A DNA stretch of 64,000 nt from UBA2658 sp964617335 (GCA_964617335.1 CAZTXG010000001.1:124001-188000); one strand, 5' to 3'. Positions 1 to 8,374 are shown, counted from the first letter of the stretch. Translations and numbers: made by a program. Notes: generated by a model not told the origin, from the sequence alone.

Positions 1-402
1 GACAGTCAGTGGGGAAACGATTACCCTGGGGAGAGCCTTTTAAAAGAGGATATTGGTGAAAATCAGCTGTATCTGCTTTTGAAAGGCGGGGAAATCCACG
101 GGGTTTTCGCCTTTATCTTTGGCGCTGACCCCTGCTATGAATATATTGAAAATGGCTCATGGCCAAACAACAAGCCCTACGCAGCAATTCACCGCATTGC
201 CTCCGACGGAAAGGTAAAGGGCGTTTTTGAAAAGTGCCTCAACTTTTGCAAGGAGCAAACAGACGAGCTGCGGATAGACACCCATGAAAACAACAGGATA
301 ATGCAATATCTCATAGAAAAGAACGGCTTTAAAAAATGCGGTATTGTTTATATGAATGACGGCAGCCCAAGGATAGCTTATCAGTATAGTAAAGACAGTT
401 AA
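1..402 (+). CDS. GNAT-family N-acetyltransferase (5' end outside window)
   Basis: An open frame runs from base 1 to a stop at 402, so the N-terminus lies outside the window. The visible part begins with a D-S-Q-W-x-N-D-Y-P stretch typical of the early part of small GNAT acetyltransferases. It continues through a beta-strand core (GVFAFIFGADPCYEYIENGSW), an I-H-R-I-A segment in the acetyl-CoA region and an N-R-I-M-Q-Y-L-I-E-K-N-G-F-K-K-C-G helix and strand close to the C-terminus. Family membership is clear. The acceptor substrate cannot be read. A TTG at 79 could be mistaken for a start but would remove conserved sequence. Confidence 0.8.
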   Translation, partial: DSQWGNDYPGESLLKEDIGENQLYLLLKGGEIHGVFAFIFGADPCYEYIENGSWPNNKPYAAIHRIASDGKVKGVFEKCLNFCKEQTDELRIDTHENNRIMQYLIEKNGFKKCGIVYMNDGSPRIAYQYSKDS

Positions 403-432
403 AGTTATGCCCCCATGACGGGAGAAACGGCG

Positions 433-458
433 GCTGCACTATAAAACAGCGATTTTTT
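433..458 (+). terminator. weak possible terminator after the acetyltransferase
   Basis: A 4-bp GCTG/CAGC stem (433-436 and 447-450) is followed by GATTTTTT. The stem is short, so this is tentative. Confidence 0.3.
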
Positions 459-498
459 ACTTTTTTATGTGCTTTTTGCTGATTTCTTCGTTAAACAC

Positions 499-527
499 TT
501 GACAAATCCAATAGATAGTGGTATATC
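499..527 (+). promoter_or_regulatory. promoter of the rex-hydrogenase operon
   Basis: TTGACA (499-504), a 17-bp spacer and TATATC (522-527) lie about 75 bp before rex. The -10 box falls inside the left arm of the palindrome at 510-559. Confidence 0.65.
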
Positions 528-559
528 GATAATAGGATATCGATATACCACTATCTATT
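510..559. promoter_or_regulatory. 21-bp perfect inverted repeat over the rex promoter (putative operator)
   Basis: Arms 510-530 and 539-559 are exact reverse complements around the 8-base centre AATAGGAT. The core reads GGTATATCGAT on the left and ATCGATATACC on the right. The element covers the -10 box and start region, so a bound protein would block transcription. It does not match the clostridial Rex box (TTGTTAA, 4 bases, TTAACAA). As RNA it would form a long hairpin in the leader. Confidence 0.7.
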
Positions 560-601
560 TGTTTTTTGGTGTTTATCCTATAAATTTTTGGAGGCTGTTT
601 C

Positions 602-1264
602 ATGGCGAAAGAAATTTCTGTGCAGACCTTGCAAAGACTTCCGCTTTATCTGCAATATTTAAAAACCCTTCCCCCCAAGGGTGAAAAAAGCATTTCGGCT
701 CGGGCTTTGGGGGAGGCTTTGGGCTTTGGAGAAATACAGGTGCGTAAAGACCTTGCCTGCGTTTCCGACTCCGGCAGGCCAAAAACCGGCTACCCTGCAA
801 TTGAGCTTATCCGTGACATTGAAAACTTTTTGGGTTATGACAATGTTAATGACGCCGTTTTAGTTGGGGCAGGCAGGCTGGGCAAGGCTCTTTTATCTTA
901 TGAGGGCTTTCATGCCTATGGGCTTAATATTATCGCCGCCTTTGACAGCTCCTTGGAAAAATGCGGCGAGGATGACAGCGGTAAGAAGATACTCCCTTTT
1001 TCGAAGCTGCAAAACCTTTGCCAGCGCATGAAAATCGAGCTGGGCATCATAACCGTTCCGGCAAGTGAGGCCCAGGCCGTTTGTGATGTTCTTGTGGGAA
1101 GCGGAGTCAAAGCCATTTGGAATTTCGCCCCTACCCATCTTCATGTTCCCGAAAGTGTTATTTTGAAAAATGAAAATATTGCGGCTTCTCTTGCTGTGCT
1201 TTCCAAAAGCCTTGCAGAGTCGGAAAGCCCCTTTGAAAACCCTGCCGCAGTTAACGAGAGATAA
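602..1264 (+). CDS. rex: redox-sensing transcriptional repressor Rex
   Basis: 220 residues, the usual Rex length. Residues 1-80 form the winged-helix DNA-binding domain (E-I-Q-V-R-K-D-L and the S-G-R-P-K-T-G-Y wing). The Rossmann domain follows, with the dinucleotide motif V-G-A-G-R-L-G at 88-94. Rex senses the NADH/NAD+ ratio and releases DNA when NADH is high, de-repressing fermentative and hydrogen-producing genes. The start is fixed by TTGGAGG about 10 bases upstream. It is the first gene of an operon with hydrogenase-type proteins, which fits that role. No consensus Rex box was seen upstream, so autoregulation is not shown. Confidence 0.95.
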   Translation: MAKEISVQTLQRLPLYLQYLKTLPPKGEKSISARALGEALGFGEIQVRKDLACVSDSGRPKTGYPAIELIRDIENFLGYDNVNDAVLVGAGRLGKALLSYEGFHAYGLNIIAAFDSSLEKCGEDDSGKKILPFSKLQNLCQRMKIELGIITVPASEAQAVCDVLVGSGVKAIWNFAPTHLHVPESVILKNENIAASLAVLSKSLAESESPFENPAAVNER

Positions 1265-1283
1265 TGATAAAAGGAGAACAAAA

Positions 1284-1523
1284 ATGAAAATAACTGTTTG
1301 CATAGGCAGCTCTTGCCATCTTAAAGGTTCAAGGCTTATAGTCGAGCAGCTTCAGGAGCTTATAAAGGAAAACGCCTTGGAAGACAAAATCGAGCTTGTG
1401 GGAACCTTTTGTCTCGGTGAATGTCAGACGGGGGTCAGCATTAAAATTGACGACACTCTTTTCACCTTAGCCCCGGAAGATACAAAAAGCTTTTTCGAGA
1501 AGGAAGCCCTCACAAGGCTTTAG
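1284..1523 (+). CDS. thioredoxin-like [2Fe-2S] ferredoxin
   Basis: 79 residues starting at an ATG behind AAAGGAG, 19 bases after rex. It has the thioredoxin-fold ferredoxin signature of NuoE/HndA-type proteins: C-I-G-S-S-C (Cys-x4-Cys) near the start and F-C-L-G-E-C (Cys-x3-Cys) about 35 residues later, four ligands for one [2Fe-2S] cluster. Such small proteins pass electrons between NAD(P)H-linked partners and hydrogenases. Its place between rex and the hydrogenase-like gene suggests it serves that module. It lacks the helical N-terminal extension of full NuoE subunits, so it is probably a free carrier. Confidence 0.88.
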   Translation: MKITVCIGSSCHLKGSRLIVEQLQELIKENALEDKIELVGTFCLGECQTGVSIKIDDTLFTLAPEDTKSFFEKEALTRL

Positions 1524-1575
1524 CTCTTAACACTATATATAAATGTTCTATTTAGCCTAAACGGAGGTTCCGGAA

Positions 1576-3252
1576 ATGACAGAATACATTCGCCTTAAAG
1601 AGGCAAATTGCAAAAACTGCTACAAGTGCATACGTCACTGCCCCGTAAAGTCTATAAGCTTTTCTGAAAATCAGGCCCACATAATTTCAAACGAATGCAT
1701 ACTTTGCGGCCAGTGCTTTCTTGTTTGCCCGCAAAACGCAAAGGTAATCCGTGACGACAGCGATAGGGCAAAGGCCCTTATTTCCGATGGCGAAAAGCTT
1801 GTGGTAAGTCTTGCCCCCTCCTTTGTTGCAAGCTATCCCGATGTGGGCATCAAGGGTATGGAAAATGCCCTTAAAAAGCTTGGTTTTTTTGCTGTAGAGG
1901 AAACAGCTCTCGGTGCCACAATTGTGAAAAAACAGTATGATAATTTGGTGGAAAAGGCCGAGAACCAAGTAATAATCTCCTCCTGCTGCCCCACTGTTAA
2001 CCTTATGATACAAAAGCACTTTCCCGATGTTCTCCCCTATCTTGCCCCTGTTATTTCTCCAATGGTCGCCCATTGCAGGGATATTAAAGACAGGTACCCC
2101 GAAGCAAAAACTGTTTTCATAGGCCCCTGCATATCAAAAAAGGTGGAGGGTGACGATTTTTCCGAAGATGTGGACTGTGTTTTGACCTTTGAGGAGCTAT
2201 CTAATTGGCTTCGAGCCGAAGGGATTGAGCCTGTGCCGGCAGAAGAAGCCCAGGACTTCGGTCGTGCCCGCATTTTTCCAACAGCCGGCGGAATTCTAAA
2301 ATCCATGTTTTGCACCTCTGAGGACTACTCATATATCTCCGTTGACGGGCTGGAAAACTGCATCTGCGCCCTGCGGGACCTTACCGCTTCAAGCCCCTCA
2401 AAATGCTTTATTGAAATGTCTGCCTGTGCCGGAAGCTGTATAGGCGGCCCTGTGGCAGCAGGGACAAGGCGGGCACCCCTTCAGGATTATATCTCCGTGG
2501 AAAAATATTCAAAAACGGAAGATTTCCCTGTGGATATGCCTCTTGAAACGGAAATAATCAGAGATTTTGCCTCCCTTGTGGAAAGTCAGACCTATCCTAA
2601 CGAACTGCAATTAGACGAAATTCTTCGTAAAATGGGCAAGCGTCTGCCCTCGGACGAGCTAAACTGCGGCAGCTGCGGATATAATTCCTGCCGTGAAAAG
2701 GCCATTGCCGTTTTTCAGGGCAAGGCAGACCTTAGTATGTGCACTCCCTTCCTGCGTGACAAGGCGGAAACCTTCTCCAATAACATACTTAAAAACAGTC
2801 CCAACGGCATCATCGCCCTAGGCGATAAGCTGGATGTTCAACAGATAAACACCTCTGCTTTAAACCTTCTTAATATCAAGCAGCCCTCAGACATAATCGG
2901 CGCAAACGTTGCCTGTATACTCGATCCTTTAAACTTCACGGAGGTTTTACGAACGGGAAGACCCCTTCGCAACAAAAGGGTATATCTTGCCGAATACAGA
3001 AAGTATGTAGAGCTGTCAATAGACCATGACAGTGAATACAGAATGCTTCTTTGCATACTTCGTGATGTTACCGAGGAGGAAACCGAGCGGCAGAAAAAAG
3101 AGGAAATCAGCCTTAAAACCATTGATATAGCCGACAAGGTTATTAAAAAGCAAATGCGTGTTGTTCAGGATATTGCCTCTCTCCTTGGGGAGACCACCGC
3201 AGAAACCAAGGTTGCTTTAACAAAATTGAAGGAGTCCCTTGAAGATGAATGA
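1576..3252 (+). CDS. sensory [FeFe]-hydrogenase-like protein with PAS domain (HydS/HfsB type)
   Basis: 558 residues. Residues 12-22 and 41-51 carry two [4Fe-4S] motifs (C-K-N-C-Y-K-C-I-R-H-C-P and C-I-L-C-G-Q-C-F-L-V-C-P). The H-cluster domain follows with its cysteine ligands in place: S-S-C-C-P (135-139), G-P-C-I-S-K-K (183-189) and E-M-S-A-C-A-G-S-C-I-G-G (280-291). These loops differ from catalytic group A enzymes, which have TSCCPxW and MPCxxK. Next come an extra Fe-S domain (C364, C367, C372, C389), a PAS domain at about 400-510 and a C-terminal helix. This is the layout of sensory group C hydrogenases. The inferred role is to sense H2 or redox state and signal, possibly to the phosphatase encoded next. 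Confidence 0.88.
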   Translation: MTEYIRLKEANCKNCYKCIRHCPVKSISFSENQAHIISNECILCGQCFLVCPQNAKVIRDDSDRAKALISDGEKLVVSLAPSFVASYPDVGIKGMENALKKLGFFAVEETALGATIVKKQYDNLVEKAENQVIISSCCPTVNLMIQKHFPDVLPYLAPVISPMVAHCRDIKDRYPEAKTVFIGPCISKKVEGDDFSEDVDCVLTFEELSNWLRAEGIEPVPAEEAQDFGRARIFPTAGGILKSMFCTSEDYSYISVDGLENCICALRDLTASSPSKCFIEMSACAGSCIGGPVAAGTRRAPLQDYISVEKYSKTEDFPVDMPLETEIIRDFASLVESQTYPNELQLDEILRKMGKRLPSDELNCGSCGYNSCREKAIAVFQGKADLSMCTPFLRDKAETFSNNILKNSPNGIIALGDKLDVQQINTSALNLLNIKQPSDIIGANVACILDPLNFTEVLRTGRPLRNKRVYLAEYRKYVELSIDHDSEYRMLLCILRDVTEEETERQKKEEISLKTIDIADKVIKKQMRVVQDIASLLGETTAETKVALTKLKESLEDE

Positions 3253-4417
3253 TCTCTGCGCGGATATAGGATACAACAGCTTAAATAAATATGGTGAGGA
3301 GCTGTGCGGCGACCATGTTGAAGTGGTTGAGCACGGGGACGATTCTATTGTGGTGGTTTTGGCAGACGGCATGGGAAGCGGCGTGAAAGCCTGCATACTT
3401 TCCACCCTGACTTCTAAGATTATATCCACCATGATGGCCGCCGGCATGAGCATTGAAGACTGTGTGGAAACCATAGCCCAAACTCTGCCTGTCTGCTCGG
3501 TTCGGGGCGTTGCCTATTCCACCTTCACCATAATACATATAGTAAACGGCAGAGAGGCCGAGATAATACAATACGATAACCCCCAAGTCATCATGCTGCG
3601 TAATGGAAAAAACCTGCCTTATGAAACCGAAGCCTTGGACATTGCCGGAAAGCGGATTTTAAAATCCAGGGTGCGCATACAAGAGGGCGATATTTTTGTG
3701 GCTCTAAGCGACGGCGCTCCCCATGCGGGCATAGGCGTAACCTTAAACCTTGGCTGGAAGCGGGATAATATAATTGACTTTTTGGAAACCTATTCCCATG
3801 TGGGTTTCACGGCAAAAACTCTAACCACCTTGCTTTTAGATGAGTGCTACAGCCTTTACGGCGGAGAGCCGGGAGACGACACCACAGTCTGCGCTCTTAA
3901 GATAAGAAAGCGTGAACCTTTAAACCTTGTTATAGGCCCTCCCTCAAATCCAGCAGATTGCAATAAAATGATGTCTCTTTTCTTTTCAAAAGAGGGAATG
4001 CACGTGGTCTGCGGAGGGACAACCTCCGGCATAGCAGCAGAGTTTCTTGGAAAGCAGCTGCTGCCTTCTCTTGATTATTATGATGAAGACATACCGCCCA
4101 CAGCAGAAATAGAGGGAGTTGACCTTACCACAGAAGGTGTCATCACTATAAGCAGGGTTTTGGAATATGCCCAAGATTATCTTAAGGAAAACGACTCCTA
4201 CAAACAGTGGAGCAGTAAAAAAGACGGAGCCTCAAGGCTTGCAAGGCTTCTTTTTGAGGAAGCCACAGATATAAATTTCTTTGTGGGCACGGCCATAAAC
4301 CCCGCCCACCAAAACCCAAATCTCCCCATCAGCTTTAATATAAAAATGAGGCTTGTAGATCAGCTTTCCGAGTGTTTAAAAAAGATGGGCAAAAAAATCA
4401 AGGTCAGCTATTTTTAA
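3245..4417 (+). CDS. SpoIIE/PP2C-type serine phosphatase with uncharacterised C-terminal domain
   Basis: 390 residues. The ATG at 3245 overlaps the stop of the preceding gene (ATGAATGA), and GGAG ten bases upstream supports it over the TTG at 3239. The first 220 residues are a PP2C/SpoIIE phosphatase core with metal-binding aspartates in L-A-D-G-M-G-S-G, A-L-S-D-G-A-P and G-D-D-T-T-V-C. There is no sensory or membrane domain. The remaining 170 residues (from about L-N-L-V-I-G-P-P-S-N-P) match no domain I recognise. Translational coupling to the PAS hydrogenase suggests that protein is the sensor and this the output. In known hfs/hydS clusters a phosphatase is often adjacent. The target is unknown. 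Confidence 0.87.
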   Translation: MNDLCADIGYNSLNKYGEELCGDHVEVVEHGDDSIVVVLADGMGSGVKACILSTLTSKIISTMMAAGMSIEDCVETIAQTLPVCSVRGVAYSTFTIIHIVNGREAEIIQYDNPQVIMLRNGKNLPYETEALDIAGKRILKSRVRIQEGDIFVALSDGAPHAGIGVTLNLGWKRDNIIDFLETYSHVGFTAKTLTTLLLDECYSLYGGEPGDDTTVCALKIRKREPLNLVIGPPSNPADCNKMMSLFFSKEGMHVVCGGTTSGIAAEFLGKQLLPSLDYYDEDIPPTAEIEGVDLTTEGVITISRVLEYAQDYLKENDSYKQWSSKKDGASRLARLLFEEATDINFFVGTAINPAHQNPNLPISFNIKMRLVDQLSECLKKMGKKIKVSYF

Positions 4418-4476
4418 AAAAGCTTCCGCCCTTATAAGGCTAAAGCTTTAGCCGCCCGAAATCCGGAGGGAAAACC

Positions 4477-5901
4477 ATGAAAAGATTTGATACTAAAGTA
4501 CAATACTTAAAATTTAGGGTTTTAAGCGAGGTAACCCGTTTAGCCTATGAGGATAGACTTTTAGAAGGGATAACGGATATACCGAAAACCATTATCCCCG
4601 GTAAAACTCCTTCCATGCGCTGCTGCGTATATAAAGAAAGGGCAATCCTTGCCGAGAGAACCAAGCTTGCCATGGGCGGAGACAAGAAAAACCCCAACAT
4701 CATAGAGGTTATAGACATTGCCTGTGACGAATGCCCCGTTGGCGGCTTTGAGGTTACAGAGTCCTGCAGAGGCTGCATAGCCCACCGCTGTGAGGAGGCC
4801 TGCCCCAAGGGCGCAATTGTTTTTACCCACGAGCAAAAGGCACATATTGACAAGGATAAATGCATAGAATGCGGCCGCTGCGCCAAGGTCTGCCCCTACA
4901 CCGCAATTCACAGTAACAAGCGCCCCTGTGAAAATGCCTGTAAGGTAAAGGCCATAAGTATGTCCGAGGATAAAACAGCAGAAATTATAAGCAGTAAATG
5001 TGTCCAGTGCGGTGCCTGCGTTTACCAGTGCCCTTTCGGGGCTATTATGGATAAATCCTACATTCTTGAGTCCATAGACCTTTTAAAACAAAGTTGTAAC
5101 AACACAGAATACAAGGTCTATGCCCTTGTGGCCCCCTCTATCTCCAGCCAGTTTAACTACGCAAAGCTGGGTCAGGTGGTGTCGGGCATAAAAAAACTTG
5201 GTTTTTTCTCTGTTGTAGAAGCGGCCTTGGGAGCTGACATGGTTGCCGACGCAGAAAGCCGTGAGCTATATGAAAAAGGACTTTTAACCAGCTCCTGCTG
5301 CCCTGCCTTTGTGAAATATATAGAGCAGGAGTTTTCCGAACTTACAGAGCATATCTCCCACAACCTCTCCCCTATGGCTGCCTTGGGTAAATATATAAAG
5401 TCAAGAGACGAAAAGGCAAAGGTGGTTTTCATAGGCCCCTGCACCGCGAAAAAAGCGGAAATGCGCCGTGACGAGGTAAGGCCGTATATAGACAGTGTTT
5501 TAACCTTTGAGGAGCTTCAGGCCCTTTTCGATGGACGGGATATAGATATCACCCAGTGTGAGGAAGATGTCTTAGATAATGCTTCATACTTTGGGCGGAT
5601 TTTTGCCAGAAGCGGCGGCCTTTCCGATGCTGTTCGCCAGGGGCTGAAGGAAAACGGCATTGAGGACTTCGACTATAAGCCTGTGGCCTGCGACGGACTG
5701 GAGGCCTGCCGGATTGCGCTTTTGCGCCTGCGGGCAAAAAAGCTTGACGGCAACTTTATTGAAGGCATGGCTTGTACAGGGGGCTGCATCTCCGGCGCCG
5801 GCTGCCTGACCCACGGTGAAAAGGATAAGGATCAGGTGGATAAGTACGGTAGGCAGGCCCTTGAGAAAACCATTAAAGATGCCATAAGCGTTCTTATGTA
5901 A
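4477..5901 (+). CDS. monomeric [FeFe] hydrogenase, group B-like
   Basis: 474 residues behind CCGGAGGG. The N-terminal half is cysteine-rich: C-D-E-C-P and C-R-G-C-I-A-H-R-C, then two ferredoxin-type clusters (C-I-E-C-G-R-C-A-K-V-C-P near 129 and C-V-Q-C-G-A-C-V-Y-Q-C-P near 175). The H-cluster domain has T-S-S-C-C-P-A-F (271-278), G-P-C-T-A-K-K-A-E (320-328) and G-M-A-C-T-G-G-C-I-S-G-A-G-C near 430. All H-cluster cysteines are present. The loop sequences fit the poorly studied group B enzymes. It probably makes or uses H2 with ferredoxin. It ends the rex operon, just before a strong terminator. Confidence 0.88.
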   Translation: MKRFDTKVQYLKFRVLSEVTRLAYEDRLLEGITDIPKTIIPGKTPSMRCCVYKERAILAERTKLAMGGDKKNPNIIEVIDIACDECPVGGFEVTESCRGCIAHRCEEACPKGAIVFTHEQKAHIDKDKCIECGRCAKVCPYTAIHSNKRPCENACKVKAISMSEDKTAEIISSKCVQCGACVYQCPFGAIMDKSYILESIDLLKQSCNNTEYKVYALVAPSISSQFNYAKLGQVVSGIKKLGFFSVVEAALGADMVADAESRELYEKGLLTSSCCPAFVKYIEQEFSELTEHISHNLSPMAALGKYIKSRDEKAKVVFIGPCTAKKAEMRRDEVRPYIDSVLTFEELQALFDGRDIDITQCEEDVLDNASYFGRIFARSGGLSDAVRQGLKENGIEDFDYKPVACDGLEACRIALLRLRAKKLDGNFIEGMACTGGCISGAGCLTHGEKDKDQVDKYGRQALEKTIKDAISVLM

Positions 5902-5994
5902 AACCCAGCTCTCCTTCCGGAAAATAAGCTTGATTTTATTTTCATTCTTGAGAAGAAAAGTTTTTATGTTTCAATATTTCAGCACACGAAAAAA

Positions 5995-6026
5995 CGTCCC
6001 CAACCATAAAGGCGGGGACGATTTTT
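5995..6026. terminator. bidirectional terminator between the hydrogenase operon and the Tim44-like gene
   Basis: CGTCCCC (5995-6001) pairs with GGGGACG (6014-6020), followed by ATTTTTA on the plus strand and preceded by an A-run that serves the minus strand. It separates convergent genes. Confidence 0.85.
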
Positions 6027-6042
6027 ATACTATTTTCGTTTA

Positions 6043-6939
6043 TCAGCCTGAAGTTGTCTGGGATATGCCCTTTATGGCCGATATTGCCCAGTCGTAATCC
6101 CGTGCTGTTATCACGCTGTCACAATAGGGGCATCTGGCGCTCTGGTTAACTTCCAAAGGTGCGCTGCATGAGGGGCAGCGAATGGATACTGTGTCCTGAC
6201 CTCCCTCACTTGAAGGCTGAGGAGTAGTCATGCCCTTGCTGCGGATAAGTGTCCACTCATAGGTAAGAAACTTCTCGGCAGTTTTAGAGCCGCTTACAAG
6301 CTTACCGCTTCTGTCATTTAAGGTGTAGTCTACTATACGGGTTTTAACAAGAGCCACGATGCTGTCATTTACATCATCCTGTCTCCAACCGGTAAAATTG
6401 ACACTTAGAACCGCAATGCGCTCTACATAGTTTGTGTTGCCCGCGCGAACCAGCTCGTCAAGCTGCCTTGCAAACTGGTTGTATAAAGAGTCCGTCATAT
6501 GAGGGCGCATACTGTCAAACCTCTTATCCTGCCAGGCATTTTGCATCTGCACATAAAGATTTGAAATCTTTTCCTTCATAGCAGCCTCGGAAAAACCGGG
6601 GTCAATTTCCATTATGGAAGCTAATGGCATAAGGTTTGTCGTAAGCTGTGCACCTGCTCCGACAACGGTGTTTTTTCCTTTTTTCTTGTTGGAAATAAAG
6701 ATGAAAATAAGTATTACCACCATAATTACTACTGAGGTTCCAAAGCTTCCGCCTCCGCTGCTGTCACCGTAATAATAACCACTGTCGCCCCAATCACTGG
6801 AGCTGCCCCAGTCGCTGGATCCGCCATAATCGGAATCACCCGAAAAAAACCCTGCGTCTGCCAGTGCCGGAATGGCCATAAGGCTTATACACAGCACAAG
6901 AAGAGCCAGAAATATGTAAATATGCTTCTTTTTTATCAT
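6043..6939 (-). CDS. Tim44-like domain membrane protein with C-terminal zinc ribbon
   Basis: 298 residues. A signal-type hydrophobic segment (about 7-27) is followed by a low-complexity Ser/Gly/Asp/Tyr region (31-66), a second transmembrane helix (about 69-84) and a lysine-rich stop. Residues 100-240 resemble the Tim44-like fold (M-Q-N-A-W-Q-D-K-R-F-D-S-M-R-P-H-M-T-D-S), also found in bacterial membrane proteins of unknown function. The C-terminus has a zinc ribbon (C255, C258, C270, C273). The low-complexity loop probably lies outside and the Tim44-like domain inside. Function is unknown. It is a single gene with its own promoter region to the right. Confidence 0.75.
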   Translation of the reverse strand: MIKKKHIYIFLALLVLCISLMAIPALADAGFFSGDSDYGGSSDWGSSSDWGDSGYYYGDSSGGGSFGTSVVIMVVILIFIFISNKKKGKNTVVGAGAQLTTNLMPLASIMEIDPGFSEAAMKEKISNLYVQMQNAWQDKRFDSMRPHMTDSLYNQFARQLDELVRAGNTNYVERIAVLSVNFTGWRQDDVNDSIVALVKTRIVDYTLNDRSGKLVSGSKTAEKFLTYEWTLIRSKGMTTPQPSSEGGQDTVSIRCPSCSAPLEVNQSARCPYCDSVITARDYDWAISAIKGISQTTSG

Positions 6940-7123
6940 ATGCTTCCCCCTCTAATATTTTTTCGCATCGGGAATAATCGACTCTCTTTATTGTACATCT
7001 TATATTATACTTTATTTGCGTCTCTAATCAAGACCAAATTTCATCTTTTTAGCTAAGCTTTAGCTTCCGTTTAGTTTAATCCATATAAAAATATCCCGAG
7101 AAGATATTATCTTTAAAATCCTC

Positions 7124-7152
7124 TTGCAATATGGATAACAATATAATATACT
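7124..7152 (+). promoter_or_regulatory. promoter of the HTH/S24 regulator
   Basis: TTGCAA (7124-7129), a 17-bp spacer and TATACT (7147-7152). An overlapping TATAAT lies at 7142-7147 but would have only a 12-bp spacer. Start of translation is 20 bases downstream. Confidence 0.55.
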
Positions 7153-7171
7153 TACCAAGAGGTGATTTGGA

Positions 7172-7876
7172 GTGGAAAAAAGTCTTGGCGAAAAAATATG
7201 TATCTATCGTAAAAAAGCCGGTCTTTCACAGCGTCAATTCGCGGCCCTTCTCGTAAAACGTGGGGTAAAGGTTACAAATCAAGCTGTTTCAAAATGGGAA
7301 AGCGGCGCTTCACTGCCAAATGCCATGCAGTTTTTAATTATATGCGACATTTTGGGCATTCTTGATATAAGCGGGGCCTTTACAGGAAAAAGCTATGACA
7401 TTTTTTCCGGTTTGAATGAAGACGGAAAACAGCGGGTAAACGAATACGCTGGAATGCTTCGTGATAGCGGTCTTTATGATGACTTATCTCAAGAAGGACC
7501 TCGAGGAACCAGAATTCGAACCCTTCCGGTTTATGACATCGATAAGGCCGAAAATCAGGGTCAGCTTCTTGACCTTCCGGATTATGAGCTTATCCCTGTG
7601 GGCACGGAGGTTCCCCTTTCGGCAAACTTTGGCATTCGCATCTCCGGTGAAAGTATGGAACCTGATTTCCATGACGGCCAGATTGTTTGGATACATCAGC
7701 AGCCAAAGCTTGAACATGGCGACATCGGTGTTTTTATGTATGAGGGCAGCTCATATTTCAAGCGTCTGCGTGACAGAGTTGGCGGCAAAAGACTCCAGTG
7801 CATCGATTCAAATTACCCCGATGTTATAATAGCAAATCCGGAAAAGCTTATTGCCTTGGGAAAAGTTGCGGAATAA
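7172..7876 (+). CDS. XRE-type HTH repressor with S24 (LexA-like) peptidase domain
   Basis: 234 residues with a GTG start behind AGAGGTGAT. Residues 6-65 are an XRE helix-turn-helix (Q-A-V-S-K-W-E-S-G-A-S-L-P-N). Residues 120-230 are a peptidase S24 domain with catalytic Ser161 in S-G-E-S-M-E-P-D and Lys197 in Y-F-K-R-L. Such CI/LexA-like proteins repress genes and may cleave themselves after DNA damage. No clear Ala-Gly cleavage site stands in the linker, so self-cleavage is not certain. It sits alone, with no phage genes near, so this looks like a chromosomal stress regulator rather than a prophage repressor. Confidence 0.88.
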   Translation: MEKSLGEKICIYRKKAGLSQRQFAALLVKRGVKVTNQAVSKWESGASLPNAMQFLIICDILGILDISGAFTGKSYDIFSGLNEDGKQRVNEYAGMLRDSGLYDDLSQEGPRGTRIRTLPVYDIDKAENQGQLLDLPDYELIPVGTEVPLSANFGIRISGESMEPDFHDGQIVWIHQQPKLEHGDIGVFMYEGSSYFKRLRDRVGGKRLQCIDSNYPDVIIANPEKLIALGKVAE

Positions 7877-7936
7877 TCCTCCTTTATAGATAACCTTAAA
7901 CTAGGGGTATCCCAATAGGATACACCATAATAAAAC

Positions 7937-7986
7937 ACCCCAGTAGAACACAATGGGTTTTGATGTGTTCTACTGGGGTATTTTTT
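7937..7986 (+). terminator. strong rho-independent terminator
   Basis: Perfect 16-bp arms (7937-7952 and 7964-7979, ACCCCAGTAGAACACA and its complement) with an 11-base loop, followed by ATTTTTT. It ends the S24 regulator transcript and also lies just beyond the 3' end of ybaB on the other strand. Confidence 0.93.
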
Positions 7987-7991
7987 GTTTT

Positions 7992-8342
7992 TTATAGTCC
8001 CAGTCCGCCTAAATTAAGGCCGCCTGTCAGCTTCGACATAGACTCGCTCGCTGAAGACTCGGCCTTTCTCAAAGCCTCGTTTACAGCAGCAAGCACGAGG
8101 TCCTGAAGCATTTCAACGTCATCGGGGTCAACAGCGTCCGGCGATATAGTAAGGCGCACAAGCTCTTTCTTGCCGCTTACAACGGCAGTTACAACGCCGC
8201 CTCCGGCTGTTGCCGTATGCTCAAGACTTTCCATTTCTTCCTGCATCTTAAGCATATCCTTTTGCATCTTCTGTACCTGTTTCATCATATTCGCGTTCAT
8301 TCCGCCGCCCATGGGGCTGCTGCGAAAATTACCTTTTGCCAT
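7992..8342 (-). CDS. ybaB: YbaB/EbfC nucleoid-associated protein
   Basis: 116 residues from an ATG seven bases after GGAGG; an upstream in-frame ATG at 8363 lacks such a site. It has the family layout: a Gly/Met-rich N-terminus (M-G-G-G-M-N-A-N-M-M-K-Q), a coiled-coil helix, and the core G-K-K-E-L-V-R-L-T-I-S-P-D-A-V-D. YbaB dimers bind DNA and are typically encoded between dnaX and recR. Here it directly follows dnaX with a 32-base gap, but recR is not downstream. A Gly/Leu repeat ends the protein. Confidence 0.93.
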   Translation of the reverse strand: MAKGNFRSSPMGGGMNANMMKQVQKMQKDMLKMQEEMESLEHTATAGGGVVTAVVSGKKELVRLTISPDAVDPDDVEMLQDLVLAAVNEALRKAESSASESMSKLTGGLNLGGLGL

Positions 8343-8374
8343 CTTTTTTCCTCCGGTTCTCATATTAGTTTTAA

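Noticed and set aside
499..600. Rex box upstream of rex
   Set aside because: No TTGTTAA-N4-TTAACAA or close variant is present; the palindrome there has a different core.
893..1303. 136-codon open frame antisense to rex
   Set aside because: Shadow of the rex coding frame, no ribosome site and no recognisable protein.
7172..7876. prophage repressor marking a phage region
   Set aside because: No phage genes on either side; flanks are core genes.
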